Positions 1 through 9,963 of a stretch of DNA of 64,000 nt are shown here, piece after piece (position 1 is the stretch's first letter; every line of letters begins with the position of its first letter). Source of the stretch: LMUY01 sp965198565 (lineage in GTDB: Bacteria > Pseudomonadota > Alphaproteobacteria > Acetobacterales > Acetobacteraceae); assembly GCA_965198565.1 (NCBI GenBank), contig OZ240665.1, positions 2,046,001 through 2,110,000 of the forward strand, read 5' to 3'. The notes under the pieces were generated by a model that saw only the letters and a list, made by a program, of their open reading frames with translations, was not told where the DNA came from and searched no databases. A program made the position numbers and the translations under genes.

Positions 1-2
1 CG

Positions 3-53
3 GACAAGAACCACACGTTCGAGGCCTCGTCGGACGTGATCGCCCATTTCTAG
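3..53 (+). CDS. C-terminal end of an unidentified gene (partial)
   Basis: The first bases read as the last 16 codons of an open frame ending in TAG, with C-terminal residues EASSDVIAHF. The gene starts upstream of the window. The fragment is too short for me to assign a family. It points the same way as the RND efflux operon that follows after about 145 bases, but no link can be shown. Confidence 0.35.
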   Translation, partial: DKNHTFEASSDVIAHF

Positions 54-199
54 CTAACCAGAGAGCCACCGCCGGGCCGGTTTCCCACTATGATATGGCT
101 TTCAGGCAACGGCCCCTGTATTGAGCCGTCGCGAAGCAAAACCGGAGGCTGGCGCGCGGACCGGGGGCGGCGCCGCATCGGTTGTTCAAGGTGGTTGGC

Positions 200-1489
200 A
201 TGGATGTGAGACCGGCTTCCCCCTCCACGGGGAAGGATAGCAGTGGAGGTCCAGCGGCTCCGCGTCGGCTGCCGCGCGGCGTCCAGTGGGGTGTGGTGGC
301 GGTCGGCGCCGGGCTGCTGGTGGCGTACCTGCTGGTCAGCACGCTGTTCACCAAGACCGCACCGCCACCGCCGCCGCCCGCCGCCAACTCGGACAGCTTC
401 AAGCCGACCAATCAGCAATGGGCCGGGTTCAAGTTTGCCGCAGTGAAGCTGGCCGGCTTCTCCGCCTCCGAAGTCACCGACGGCAAGATCGCCACCGATG
501 AGGACCTGACCACCCCGGTCTACTCGCCCTATACCGGCCGGGTCACCAAGCTGTTCGTCAAGGCGGGCGCCGAGGTGAAGGCCGGCGACCCGCTGATCGC
601 GATCCAGGCGGCGGAGTTCGTGCAAGCGGCCAACGACCTGGTGGCCGCCATCGCGCAGGACCGCACGACCCGCGCGCAGCTCAACCTGGCCATCACCACG
701 GAGAAGCGGCAGCACGACCTTTACCTTGCCCAAGGCGGCGCGCTGAAAGACTGGCAGCAGAGCCAGTCCGACCTCGAGAACGCGCGCGGCACCTTCAACA
801 GCGCGGAAGTGGCGCTCGGCGCCGTGCGCAACCGGCTGCGCATCCTCGGCAAGTCCGACCGCGAGGAGGCCGCGATGGAGACCGCGACCGACCCCACCCG
901 GTTCAGCCCAGAGACCGTCGTGACGGCGCCGATTGCCGGCACCATCATTCAGCGTGCCGTGGGCCTGGGGCAGAATATCGTCAGCCAGGGCAATGGCGGC
1001 ACCAACCCGCTGTTCACCATTGGCGACACCTCCCGCGTGTGGCTGCTGGCCAATGCGCGGGAAGTCGATGCCCCCGAAATCCATCTCGGCGACGACGTCG
1101 AGGTTCGTGCGCTGGCGTTCCCGGATCGGGTGTTCAAGGCGAAGATCACTTATGTTGCGGCCGGTATCGACCCCAACACACATCGCCTGCCGATCCACGC
1201 CGAAATCGCCAACACGGATGGGCTGCTGAGGCCCGAGATGTTCGCCACGTTCCGCATCATCACGGGGGAGAGCAGCGAGGCACCGGCGATCCCGCAGGCG
1301 GCCATCGTCTACGACCCGGATGGCGCGCATGTCTGGCTTGCCGGCAAAGACAAGACGCTGCGCATCCGCAAGGTCGTGCTGGGCCGCAACGATGGCGGGT
1401 GGGTCGAGGTGCTCGACGGGCTGAGCGCGGGCGATGTGGTGGTGACCGCCGGGTCGGTGTTCATCGACCGCGCGGCGGAGGCGGATTGA
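200..1489 (+). CDS. RND efflux periplasmic adaptor (HlyD/CzcB-type membrane fusion protein)
   Basis: This 429-residue protein is the periplasmic adaptor of a tripartite efflux pump, linking the inner-membrane pump encoded next to an outer-membrane channel. A short cytoplasmic N-terminus and one membrane anchor (about residues 35-55) are followed by a proline-rich linker. Then come a barrel-sandwich half-motif (YSPYTGRVTKLFVKAGAEVKAGDPL region), an alpha-helical hairpin around residues 150-210, the second half-motif (TAPIAGTIIQRAVGLGQ), and beta-barrel and membrane-proximal domains. I chose ATG 200. A TTG six codons earlier is in frame but less likely. It lies 4 bases upstream of the pump gene, so the two are one operon. 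A metal substrate is inferred from the pump type, not from this protein. Confidence 0.9.
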   Translation: MDVRPASPSTGKDSSGGPAAPRRLPRGVQWGVVAVGAGLLVAYLLVSTLFTKTAPPPPPPAANSDSFKPTNQQWAGFKFAAVKLAGFSASEVTDGKIATDEDLTTPVYSPYTGRVTKLFVKAGAEVKAGDPLIAIQAAEFVQAANDLVAAIAQDRTTRAQLNLAITTEKRQHDLYLAQGGALKDWQQSQSDLENARGTFNSAEVALGAVRNRLRILGKSDREEAAMETATDPTRFSPETVVTAPIAGTIIQRAVGLGQNIVSQGNGGTNPLFTIGDTSRVWLLANAREVDAPEIHLGDDVEVRALAFPDRVFKAKITYVAAGIDPNTHRLPIHAEIANTDGLLRPEMFATFRIITGESSEAPAIPQAAIVYDPDGAHVWLAGKDKTLRIRKVVLGRNDGGWVEVLDGLSAGDVVVTAGSVFIDRAAEAD

Positions 1490-1493
1490 CAGC

Positions 1494-4400
1494 ATGAACA
1501 GCGTCGTCGCCTTCGCCCTCAGGCAGCGTTTCCTAATGCTGATCCTAATGTTCGCGCTGTTTGCCGTGGGCGTGTTCAGCTTCCTCAACCTCAACATCGA
1601 GGCCTACCCCGACCCGGTGCCGCCGCTGGTGGACGTGGTGACGCAGGATACCGGCCAATCGGCCGAGGAAATCGAGCGCTACATCACCATCCCGCTGGAA
1701 ATCCAGATGGCCGGGATCCGGCACGTCACGGCCATCCGCACGATCTCGCTGTTCGGCCTGTCGGACACCAAGATCCAATTCACTTATGACTACACCTATG
1801 AGCAGGCCGAACAGCAGGTGATCAACCGGCTGTCGCAGCTCTCGCCGTTGCCGAACGGGGCGCAGCCGCAAATCTCGCCGGAGAGCCCGATCGGCGAGAT
1901 CATGCGCTACCGCGTGGTGGGGCCGCCGGGCTACTCGGTGACCGACCTCAAAACCATCGAGGACTGGATGCTGGAACGGCGGTTCAAGGCCGTCCCCGGC
2001 GTGGCGGACGTGAACGGCTGGGGCGGCAAGACCAAGACCTTTGCGGTCAGCATCGATCAGTCCAAATTGGTGGCCTACGGGCTGACCGTGCCGCAGGTGC
2101 TGACGGCGCTGAACAACGCCAACATCAATGTCGGCGGCCAAACGGTGGACTTCTCGGCGCAATCCGCGGTGGTGCGCGGCATCGGGTTGATCCACTCGAT
2201 GGACGATATCCGCAACACGATGATCACCAACAACAACGGCTCGCCGGTCTTCGTGTCGGACGTGGCGAAGGTGGACACGGACAATCTGCCGCGCTTGGGC
2301 ATCGCCGGGCAGGACGACAACGACGACATCGTGCAAGGCATCGTGCTGATGCGCCGGGGCGAGCAGAGCACGCCGACGATCAAGCGCGTGGAAGACGAGA
2401 TCAAGAAGATCAACACCAACGGTATCCTGCCGCCTGGCGTGCACATCGAGCGCATCTACGACCGCTCGGACCTGATCAGCCTCACCACACACACCGTGCT
2501 GGAGAACATGGTGACGGGCATGGTGCTGATCTTCCTGGTGCAGTGGATTTTCCTCGGCACCTTGCGCAGCGCCATCATCGTGGCGGCCACCATCCCGTTC
2601 GCGCTCGCCTTCGCCATCGCCATCCTGGTGCTGCGCGGCGAATCCGCCAACCTGTTGTCGGTCGGCGCAATCGACTTCGGCCTGATCGTGGACGCGACCG
2701 TGATCATGGTGGAGAACGTGTTCCGCCACCTGGCGCAGGAGCCGGGGGAGCGCTTCCTGCGTTCGGCCATCGTGCAGCGTTCGGGCGCCAATTTCGGCCT
2801 GTCGGGCAAGCTGAGCACGATCCTCAACTCGGCGCAGGAGGTGAACAAAGCGATCTTCTTCGCTGCGACCATCATCATCGCCAGTTTCATCCCGCTCTTC
2901 ACCCTCACCGGCATCGAGGGGCACATCTTCGGCCCGATGGCGTCGACCTACGCCTATGCCATCGTCGGCGGGCTGATCGCCACCTTCACCATCGCCCCGG
3001 CGCTGAGCGCCTTGCTGTTCCCGGCCAAGGTCGAGGAAGTGGAAACGCTGGCGGTGCGCGCAATGCGCCGGCTCTACACGCCGCTGATCCGGTTCGCTTT
3101 GTCGAACCAGATCCTCACGCTCGGGGCGGCGTTGCTGTTGCTGGCCTGTGCGGCAGTGTCCATGCGCGGGCTCGGCCTGGAGTTCCTGCCCAAGCTCGAG
3201 GAGGGCAACCTCTGGATCCGCGCCACCATGCCGACCTCGATCTCGCTCGCGGCCGGCAGTCCGTATGTCGACGAGATGCGGCGGATCATGAAAAGCTATC
3301 CCGAGGTGATCACCGTCGTGTCCCAGCACGGCCGGCCGGATGACGGCACCGACGCAACCGGGTTCTTCAACGCGGAGTTCTTCGTGCCGCTGAAGCCAGC
3401 CAGCCAGTGGCCGGCGGGGATGAACAAGGACAAGCTGACGGCGCAGTTGACCGATGAGTTGCAGAACAAGTTTCCCGGCGTCGAATTCAACTTCTCCCAA
3501 TACATCGAGGACAACGTCGAAGAGGCCGCGTCCGGGGTGAAGGGGGAGAACTCGGTCAAGCTCTACGGCAACGACCTGGGCGTGCTGGAAGGCACGGCGA
3601 ACAAGATCAAGGACGTGCTCGCGACCGTGCCCGGCATCACCGACCTGGCAGTGTTCGGCTCGCTCGGCCAGCCCACCGTGCGCATCGACATCGACCGTGC
3701 CAAGGCGGCGCGCTACGGGCTCGCACCCGGCGACGTCAACACCACGGTGCAAGCCGCCATCGGCGGGCAAGCCGCGGGCAATCTCTACGAGGATGGCAGC
3801 GACCGCAACTTCCCCATCATCGTGCGGCTGGCGGCGCAGTATCGCGACAGCCTCGATGCGATCCGCCGCATCACCATCGGCGCCACCAACCCGAGCGGCT
3901 CGATCATGCAGGTGCCGCTGACCGATGTGGCCAACGTGCAACTCACCTCCGGCGCGTCGTTCATCTACCGCGAAGGGCAGGAGCGCTATATCCCGATCAA
4001 GTTCAGCGTGCGCGGGCGCGACCTCGGCGGCGCCGTGCTCGAGGCGCAGCAGAAGATTGCGCAGGCGCTGCGCATCCCGGATGGCTTCCGCCTCGAATGG
4101 GTCGGCGAATTCGGCGACCTGCAAGCGGCCATCGCGCGGCTGGAGGTGCTGGTGCCGCTCGCCCTGGGGTTGATCGTGCTGCTGCTGTTCATCAACTTCG
4201 GCTCCCTGATCGACACGCTGCTGGTGGCCAGCGTGATGCCGATGGCGGTGGTGGGCGGCATCTTCGCGCTCGCCGTCACCGAAACGCCGTTCAGCGTGTC
4301 GGCCGCGATCGGCTTCATCGGGCTGTTCGGAATTTCCGTCATGGAAGGCATCCTGGTGCTCGCCTACTACAACCAGTTGATCGATGTCGGGCTGACGCGG

Positions 4401-4661
4401 GCCGAGGCGGTGTTGCGCGCGGCCGAAACGCGCTTCCGCCCGGTGATGATGACCTGCATCGCCGCCTGCGTCGGGTTGCTGCCCGCCGCGTTCTCCAACG
4501 GCATCGGTTCGCAGGTGCAAAAACCCTTGGCACTGGTGGTGGTGGGCGGCATCCTGCTCGCGCCGGTGCTGATCCTGGTCATCCTCCCCGTGCTGATCGA
4601 CCGCTTCTCCCGCCGCCTGCCGCGCGAGTCCACCGCGACGCAAATGGAACCCGCGGAGTGA
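1494..4661 (+). CDS. Heavy-metal efflux RND pump (CzcA/CusA family)
   Basis: At 1055 residues this is the proton-driven inner-membrane pump of a tripartite efflux system. It has the RND layout: a first membrane helix at the N-terminus, two large periplasmic loops, and two blocks of membrane helices (about 340-530 and 870-1035). The helix-4 signature DFGLIVDATVIMVEN carries the charged residues typical of the heavy-metal (HME) subfamily that exports Zn, Co, Cd, Ni or Cu/Ag. Which metal cannot be read from this. It sits 4 bases after the adaptor gene and overlaps the outer-membrane factor gene by four bases (GTGA), implying translational coupling. It appears full-length and intact. Confidence 0.95.
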   Translation: MNSVVAFALRQRFLMLILMFALFAVGVFSFLNLNIEAYPDPVPPLVDVVTQDTGQSAEEIERYITIPLEIQMAGIRHVTAIRTISLFGLSDTKIQFTYDYTYEQAEQQVINRLSQLSPLPNGAQPQISPESPIGEIMRYRVVGPPGYSVTDLKTIEDWMLERRFKAVPGVADVNGWGGKTKTFAVSIDQSKLVAYGLTVPQVLTALNNANINVGGQTVDFSAQSAVVRGIGLIHSMDDIRNTMITNNNGSPVFVSDVAKVDTDNLPRLGIAGQDDNDDIVQGIVLMRRGEQSTPTIKRVEDEIKKINTNGILPPGVHIERIYDRSDLISLTTHTVLENMVTGMVLIFLVQWIFLGTLRSAIIVAATIPFALAFAIAILVLRGESANLLSVGAIDFGLIVDATVIMVENVFRHLAQEPGERFLRSAIVQRSGANFGLSGKLSTILNSAQEVNKAIFFAATIIIASFIPLFTLTGIEGHIFGPMASTYAYAIVGGLIATFTIAPALSALLFPAKVEEVETLAVRAMRRLYTPLIRFALSNQILTLGAALLLLACAAVSMRGLGLEFLPKLEEGNLWIRATMPTSISLAAGSPYVDEMRRIMKSYPEVITVVSQHGRPDDGTDATGFFNAEFFVPLKPASQWPAGMNKDKLTAQLTDELQNKFPGVEFNFSQYIEDNVEEAASGVKGENSVKLYGNDLGVLEGTANKIKDVLATVPGITDLAVFGSLGQPTVRIDIDRAKAARYGLAPGDVNTTVQAAIGGQAAGNLYEDGSDRNFPIIVRLAAQYRDSLDAIRRITIGATNPSGSIMQVPLTDVANVQLTSGASFIYREGQERYIPIKFSVRGRDLGGAVLEAQQKIAQALRIPDGFRLEWVGEFGDLQAAIARLEVLVPLALGLIVLLLFINFGSLIDTLLVASVMPMAVVGGIFALAVTETPFSVSAAIGFIGLFGISVMEGILVLAYYNQLIDVGLTRAEAVLRAAETRFRPVMMTCIAACVGLLPAAFSNGIGSQVQKPLALVVVGGILLAPVLILVILPVLIDRFSRRLPRESTATQMEPAE

Positions 4662-6157
4662 AGCGTCCGCTCGCCCTTGCGCTGCTGCTGGCGGGTTGTG
4701 CGGTGGGGCCGGACTACCACAAGCCGGGCGCGCCCGCCGCCCTCGGCTACACGCCGGAGAAGCTGCCGGCGCAGTTGATTTCCGACCAGACGCCGCTCAA
4801 CCCGACGCAGCGCCTGGTCTCGGACCTAGACATCCAGGGCGACTGGTGGACGCTGTTCCACAACAAGCCGCTGAGCGACCTGATCGCCTACGCGCTCGAA
4901 CACAATCACGACCTGAAGGCGGCGCAGGCGGCGCTGGTGCAGGCGCGGGAGAACGTCTACGGCCAGGAGGGCAACTTCCTGCCGACGGTCTCCGGCACGT
5001 TCACGCCCACGCGCAACAAGACGGCGACCGGCGCGCTCTCCCCGATTGCGGCCACGGCCAATCCGTACTACTCGCTCTACACCGCGCAATTGAACGTGTC
5101 GTATAACCCCGACGTGTTCGGCCTCAACCGGCGGCAGAACGAATCCTTGGTGGCCTTGGCCGACGCGCAGCGCTACCAGCTCGAGGCGACGTATCTCACG
5201 CTGACCAGCAACCTGGTGAACGCCGCGATCGACGAGGCATCGTTGCGGGGGCAGATCGCGGCGACGCTCGACATCATCAAGGTCGAGCGCAACCTCTATG
5301 TCATCCTGACCAAGCAGTTCGCGCTCGGCTCGGTGGCGCGGGTGGACGTGCTGGCGCAGGAAGCGCAGGTGGCCCAGGCCGAGGCGTCGTTGCCGCCGCT
5401 GCAGAAACAACTGGCCCAGCAGCGCGATATGATCGCGGCGCTGAGCGGGCGGCTGACGAGCGAGGCCGTGCCGCAGACGTTCGATTTCTCCGGCTTGGAG
5501 CTGCCGATCGATCTGCCGGTGAGCCTGCCGTCCAAGCTGATCGAGCAGCGGCCGGACATCGCGCAGGCGGATGCCAATGTACACTCGGCCAGCGCGCTGA
5601 TCGGTGTGGCGGTGGCAAACCGGCTGCCGCTGTTGAACCTCTCGGCGCTGGGCGGCAGCGAGGCACTGAAGTTCAACCAGCTCTTCAGCCCGGGCACGGG
5701 GTTCTGGACCATCGCCGGGTCGGTGACGCAGCCGATCTTCGATGGCGGCATCCTGCTGCACAAGGAGCGCGGCGCGCGCGCGGCGTTCGACCAGGCGTTG
5801 GAGCAATATCGCAGCACGGTGATCGTGGCGTTCCAAAACGTGGCCGATGCGCTGCGGGCGCTGCAAGCGGATGCCGACGCGGTGCGCGTGGCGACGCTGG
5901 CGGTCAAGTCCGCCAATGAGACGCTGACCATCACCAACGAGCAACTCCGGCTGGGGCAGATTTCGTACCTGGCGTTCCTGAACGCGGAGCAGACGGCGTT
6001 GCAGGCGAGATTGACCGAGGTGCAGGCCCGCGCCAGCCGCTTCTCGGACACGGCGGGGCTGTTCCAGGCGCTCGGTGGCGGCTGGTGGCATCGCTCCGAC
6101 AATCAGGTGCCGGACATCCATGGCGACGATGGGCTCGGAGTGGTCGGGATCCACTAA
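4658..6157 (+). CDS. RND outer-membrane factor lipoprotein (NodT/OprM family)
   Basis: This 499-residue TolC-like channel completes the tripartite pump. The start is GTG 4658, overlapping the pump's TGA as GTGA. The same frame runs open far upstream, but that is a shadow of the pump gene. The N-terminus MKRPLALALLLAGCAVGPDY is a typical lipoprotein signal with an LAGC lipobox (acylated Cys 14), followed by the VGPDY motif of the NodT family. Two outer-membrane efflux repeats follow, with long helical hairpins such as the segment around DVLAQEAQVAQAEASLPPLQKQ. The gene order adaptor-pump-channel differs from the channel-first order of classical czcCBA. Confidence 0.94.
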   Translation: MKRPLALALLLAGCAVGPDYHKPGAPAALGYTPEKLPAQLISDQTPLNPTQRLVSDLDIQGDWWTLFHNKPLSDLIAYALEHNHDLKAAQAALVQARENVYGQEGNFLPTVSGTFTPTRNKTATGALSPIAATANPYYSLYTAQLNVSYNPDVFGLNRRQNESLVALADAQRYQLEATYLTLTSNLVNAAIDEASLRGQIAATLDIIKVERNLYVILTKQFALGSVARVDVLAQEAQVAQAEASLPPLQKQLAQQRDMIAALSGRLTSEAVPQTFDFSGLELPIDLPVSLPSKLIEQRPDIAQADANVHSASALIGVAVANRLPLLNLSALGGSEALKFNQLFSPGTGFWTIAGSVTQPIFDGGILLHKERGARAAFDQALEQYRSTVIVAFQNVADALRALQADADAVRVATLAVKSANETLTITNEQLRLGQISYLAFLNAEQTALQARLTEVQARASRFSDTAGLFQALGGGWWHRSDNQVPDIHGDDGLGVVGIH

Positions 6158-6189
6158 ACCGAAGCTTTGCGGCGGCGCCCCAACCTTGC

Positions 6190-6696
6190 TCACCGCACCG
6201 CGCGCACGCTCTCGAACAGCAGCATCGGGTGCCCGCCCTGGGTAAACTGGTCCACCTCGCGCATGCCGATCGCGCCCAGCACGATGCGCGAGCCGATGTT
6301 GCTCTCCTTGCACACGCCCACCACCCGCGTCAGCCCGGCGCGCTCGTGCGCGTCCTGCAGCACCGCGCCGGCCGCCTCCCGCGCCAGGCCGTGGCCGCGC
6401 ACCGCCGGGTCGAAGGCCATGCGCAGCGCGATGCCGCGCGCGTCCGGCCGCTCGTGCAGCCCCGTCACGCCGATCAACCTGCCGGCCGCCGCGTCGCGCG
6501 CGGTCCACATGCCCACGTCGTGCGCGGCCCAGAACGCAAGCTCCCAGGCCAGGTCGTCGGCGGTTTGCCAGGCATTGCGCACGCCGCCGAGCATGCCCGC
6601 CCAAATCCGTGGGTCCGCCTTGAACACCTGCAGCTCGGCCAAATCGCTGGCGGCATAGGGGGCCAGCACCAGCCGCCCGGTGCGGATCGGGTACAC
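6190..6696 (-). CDS. GNAT-family N-acetyltransferase
   Basis: This 168-residue protein starts TGRLVLAPYAASDL and carries the acetyl-CoA loop (FDPAVRGHGLAREAA, about residues 95-110). It ends with the LGAIGMREVDQF block seen in RimJ/RimL-like ribosomal-protein or small-molecule acetyltransferases. I chose GTG 6696 because the frame further upstream runs back into the ABC-F gene, whose stop lies 28 bases before this start. The two genes are probably co-transcribed. The substrate is unknown. The convergent RND operon ends 32 bases away, and I see no clear terminator between them. Confidence 0.85.
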   Translation of the reverse strand: MYPIRTGRLVLAPYAASDLAELQVFKADPRIWAGMLGGVRNAWQTADDLAWELAFWAAHDVGMWTARDAAAGRLIGVTGLHERPDARGIALRMAFDPAVRGHGLAREAAGAVLQDAHERAGLTRVVGVCKESNIGSRIVLGAIGMREVDQFTQGGHPMLLFESVRAVR

Positions 6697-6724
6697 CTGC
6701 AGATCGGCCTGGTCGCGACGGTGT

Positions 6725-8404
6725 TTACCGCGCGAGCGGCCGGTATTTGATCCGGTGCGGGTCGGTGCTGCCTTCTCCAAGGCGGCGGCGCTTGTCTGCT
6801 TCATAGGCCTGGAAGTTGCCCTCGAACCATTCCACGTGGCTATCACCCTCGAAGGCTAGAATGTGCGTGGCCAGCCGGTCCAGGAACCAACGGTCATGGC
6901 TGATAATCACCGCGCAACCAGCAAACTCCGCCAGCGCATCCTCCAGCGCCCGCAGCGTGTCCACGTCCAGGTCGTTGGTCGGCTCGTCCAGCAGGATGAC
7001 GTTGCTCTCGCTCTTCAGCATCTTGGCCAAATGCACCCGATTGCGCTCGCCGCCGGACAGCACGCCCACCTTCTTCTGCTGGTCGCTGCCCTTGAAATTG
7101 AACGCCCCCACGTATGCGCGCGACTGCACCGCCCGCTTGCCCAGGTAGATCACGTCCGTCCCGCCGCTGATCTCCTCCCAAACCGACTTGCTGCCGTCTA
7201 GGCTGTCGCGCGACTGGTCGACATAGCCCAGCTTCACCGTGTCGCCCACGCGCAGGTCGCCGGTGTCGGGAAAGTCCTGCTTGGTGATCATGCGGAACAG
7301 CGTGGTCTTGCCCGCCCCGTTCGGCCCGATCACGCCCACGATCCCCCCGGGCGGCAGCTTGAACGTCAGCCCGTCGAACAGCAGGTGGTTGCCAAAGCCT
7401 TTGCGCAGGTTCTCCGCTTCGATCACCGTGCCGCCCAGCCGCGGGCCCGGCGGGATCACGATGTCCGCCACGCCGCCAGCCAGCTCCGCCGATTTCGCCA
7501 GCATCTGCTCGTACTTATCGATCCGCGCCCGTGACTTGGTCTGCCGCGCCCGCGGCGACGACTGGATCCACTCCTGCTCCGCCGCCAACGCCCGCTGCCG
7601 GGAGCTTTCCTCCTTTTCCTCCTGCTTCAGCCGCTTGCGCTTCTGCTCCAGCCACGAGGAGTAATTGCCCTCGAACGGATACCCGCGCCCACGCTCGATC
7701 TCCAGAATCCAATTGGTGACGTTGTCCAGGAAGTAGCGGTCATGGGTGACGATCATCACCGTCCCTTGGTACTCGCGCAGCGTCTTCTCCAGCCAGGCCA
7801 CGCTTTCCGCGTCCAGGTGGTTGGTCGGCTCGTCCAGCAGCAGCAGCTCGGGCTTGTCCAGCAGCAGCCGGCACAAAGCGACCCGGCGCCGCTCGCCGCC
7901 CGACAGCATGGTCACCGCAGCGTCCGGCGGCGGGCAGCGCAGCGCATCGAGCGCGATCTCGATCCGGCGGTCGAGCTCCCAGCCATCCTCGGCGTCGATC
8001 TTCTCCTGCAACTCGGCCTGTTCGGCGAGCAGCTCGTTCATCTTGTCGTCGTCCATCGGCTCGCCAAACGCCTCGCTGATGGCGTTGAAGCGGTCGATGG
8101 CGGCCTTCAGCGGCGCGAACGCCTCCATCACGTTCTCGGCCACCGTCTTGGTGGGGTCGAGCTGCGGCTCCTGCTCGAGGTAGCCCACGCGCACGCCCTC
8201 GGCCGCCCAGGCCTCGCCGCCATATTCGGTCTCCCGCCCCGCCATGATCTTGAGCAGAGTGGATTTGCCGGCCCCGTTCACGCCCAGCACCCCGATCTTC
8301 ACGCCAGGCAGGAAGGACAGGGTGATGCCCTTGAACACCTCGCGGCCACCCGGATAGGCCTTGGTGAGGTCCTTCATGACATAGGCATATTGGTAGGCGG
8401 CCAT
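6725..8404 (-). CDS. ettA: Energy-dependent translational throttle protein EttA (ABC-F ATPase)
   Basis: This 559-residue soluble protein has two ABC domains, with Walker A motifs GVNGAGKSTLLK and GPNGAGKTTLFR and signature motifs LSGGERRRVALC and LSGGERNRVHLA. A helical linker (P-site tRNA interaction motif) separates them at about 245-320. Length and motif order fit EttA, which binds the ribosomal E site and gates the first peptide bond according to ATP/ADP ratio. ATG 8404 is preceded by CAGGAG; 21 extra upstream codons are open but lack a good ribosome-binding site. There are no transmembrane helices, so it is not a transporter. The GNAT gene follows. Confidence 0.95.
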   Translation of the reverse strand: MAAYQYAYVMKDLTKAYPGGREVFKGITLSFLPGVKIGVLGVNGAGKSTLLKIMAGRETEYGGEAWAAEGVRVGYLEQEPQLDPTKTVAENVMEAFAPLKAAIDRFNAISEAFGEPMDDDKMNELLAEQAELQEKIDAEDGWELDRRIEIALDALRCPPPDAAVTMLSGGERRRVALCRLLLDKPELLLLDEPTNHLDAESVAWLEKTLREYQGTVMIVTHDRYFLDNVTNWILEIERGRGYPFEGNYSSWLEQKRKRLKQEEKEESSRQRALAAEQEWIQSSPRARQTKSRARIDKYEQMLAKSAELAGGVADIVIPPGPRLGGTVIEAENLRKGFGNHLLFDGLTFKLPPGGIVGVIGPNGAGKTTLFRMITKQDFPDTGDLRVGDTVKLGYVDQSRDSLDGSKSVWEEISGGTDVIYLGKRAVQSRAYVGAFNFKGSDQQKKVGVLSGGERNRVHLAKMLKSESNVILLDEPTNDLDVDTLRALEDALAEFAGCAVIISHDRWFLDRLATHILAFEGDSHVEWFEGNFQAYEADKRRRLGEGSTDPHRIKYRPLAR

Positions 8405-8532
8405 GGCGGGCTCCTGCGCAGGCGTTGGTACCGCCCAAGCTTTAGGCAGGTGAGGCGGCGACGGCAACTGAGAGGACGGCCCCCGACAGCGTCATCTCCA
8501 GTGCGCCGTTGCGGCACGGGCTGCAATCATGG

Positions 8533-9963
8533 TCATGGCCGCTCACCGATTTCCACCACATCATCCGCCACCGACCGAACCAGCGCCTTGTCGTGGCTGA
8601 TCAGGACCAGCCCGATGCCTTGCTCCCGCACCAGGCCGCGCAGCAGCAGGATCGTCTCGCGTTGCAGGATGGGGTCGAGCCGCGAGGTCGGCTCGTCCGC
8701 CACGATCATGGCGGGGCCGAGCAGCAGCAGGCGGGCGATGGCCAGTCGCTGGGCTTCGCCGCCGGAGATTTCGCCCGGGAAGCGGTCGAGCAGCCGCGGC
8801 CCGAGGCGCAACCGGTCCAGCAGCGGCGGCAGCGCCGTGGCCAGGTCCAGGCCGCGGGCGACCTCGACCAGGTCGGCGAGTTGGCGGCCGATTTGGCGGT
8901 GCGGCAGGAACGCCGTGGCCGGGTCCTGGTGCAGCTTCTGATAGCGCTGGCGCAGGCGGCGCAGCGCCCGGCGGTCGCGGTAGGGGTCTGCGCCCGCCCA
9001 GGTCAACTCGCCGGCGTCTGGCGGCTGCAGGCCGACCAGGATGTTGCCGAGCGTGGTCTTGCCCGCGCCGCTCGGCCCGGTCAGCGCCAGCACGCCGCCT
9101 CGCGGCACATGCACGTCGAGATCGTCGAACAGCCTGGGGCGGCTGGGGAAGCCGAAACACAGGCCGTGCCCAGCCGCAACCAGGTCGTCCATGGTCATGC
9201 AGGGCTCGCACACCGGCCAGGTCGCCGGGTCGGCCGCCAGCCACGCGCGCGTGTAGGCGTGCCGGGGCGCCTGGAACAGCGCCGAAGCCGGCCGGTGCTC
9301 CACGATGCGCCCATCCTTCAGCACCGCCACCGAGCCCCGCAATGCGCGCGCGAGCGCCGGGTCATGCGTGATGACGACCAGGGTCCGCCCCTCCTCGAGC
9401 AGCACGCGCAACAAGGCGGCGACATGATCCGCGCGGGCGGCGTCCAGCCCCTTGGTCGGCTCGTCCACCACGATCACGGGGGCGTCGCTGCCCAGCGCGC
9501 TGGCCACCAGCACGCGCTGCGCCATGCCTCCGGACAAAGCGAACGGATAGGCCTGCGCCGTCGCAGCCGGAAGATCGACGGCGCGCAGGGCCGCTTCCGG
9601 CCCTGGCCGTCCCGCGGCGGTGGTCTCCGCCAACTGCCGGCCGACGCGCATCGTGGGGTCGAGCGCCGCCCGAGGCTCCTGCGGCAACAGCAACAGATGC
9701 TTTGCCCACAGGCGGTGCAGCGAGGCAGGCTCCGCCAGCTCGACCGCCCCCTGGTCCTTGACGCGCATCGTGCCAGTGGCGGCGAAGCCCCCGGGCAGCA
9801 GACCGGTCAGGGCTTGAGCGATCAGGCTCTTGCCGCTTCCGGTCTCGCCGATAACCACCATGGCCTCGCCGCGCGGGGCCGAAAAGCTGACATCCTCGAC
9901 CACGGCGCGCCCCTGGCCGTCGCGGATGGTCATAGCCTGCACGCTCAGCCCCCCGCCGGTCAC
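8533..9963 (-). CDS. Peptide/nickel-type ABC importer ATPase with two fused nucleotide-binding domains
   Basis: This 476-residue protein fuses the DppD-like and DppF-like ATPases usually encoded as two genes. The first domain has Walker A GETGSGKSLIAQ and signature LSGGMAQRVLVA; the second has GPSGAGKTTLGN and SGGEAQRLAIA. Both have Walker B/D-loop segments (VVDEPTKGLD, VADEPTSRLD). GTG 9963 overlaps the permease stop (GTGA), so it is translationally coupled as the last gene of the importer operon. The substrate could be peptide, nickel or a metal-chelate. The gene context next to a metal sensor makes a metal-related substrate worth testing, but this is inference. Confidence 0.92.
   Translation of the reverse strand: MTGGGLSVQAMTIRDGQGRAVVEDVSFSAPRGEAMVVIGETGSGKSLIAQALTGLLPGGFAATGTMRVKDQGAVELAEPASLHRLWAKHLLLLPQEPRAALDPTMRVGRQLAETTAAGRPGPEAALRAVDLPAATAQAYPFALSGGMAQRVLVASALGSDAPVIVVDEPTKGLDAARADHVAALLRVLLEEGRTLVVITHDPALARALRGSVAVLKDGRIVEHRPASALFQAPRHAYTRAWLAADPATWPVCEPCMTMDDLVAAGHGLCFGFPSRPRLFDDLDVHVPRGGVLALTGPSGAGKTTLGNILVGLQPPDAGELTWAGADPYRDRRALRRLRQRYQKLHQDPATAFLPHRQIGRQLADLVEVARGLDLATALPPLLDRLRLGPRLLDRFPGEISGGEAQRLAIARLLLLGPAMIVADEPTSRLDPILQRETILLLRGLVREQGIGLVLISHDKALVRSVADDVVEIGERP

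Noticed and set aside
4097..4657. Long upstream extension of the outer-membrane-factor frame
   Set aside because: The extension is a shadow of the pump gene; the lipoprotein signal at GTG 4658 marks the true start.
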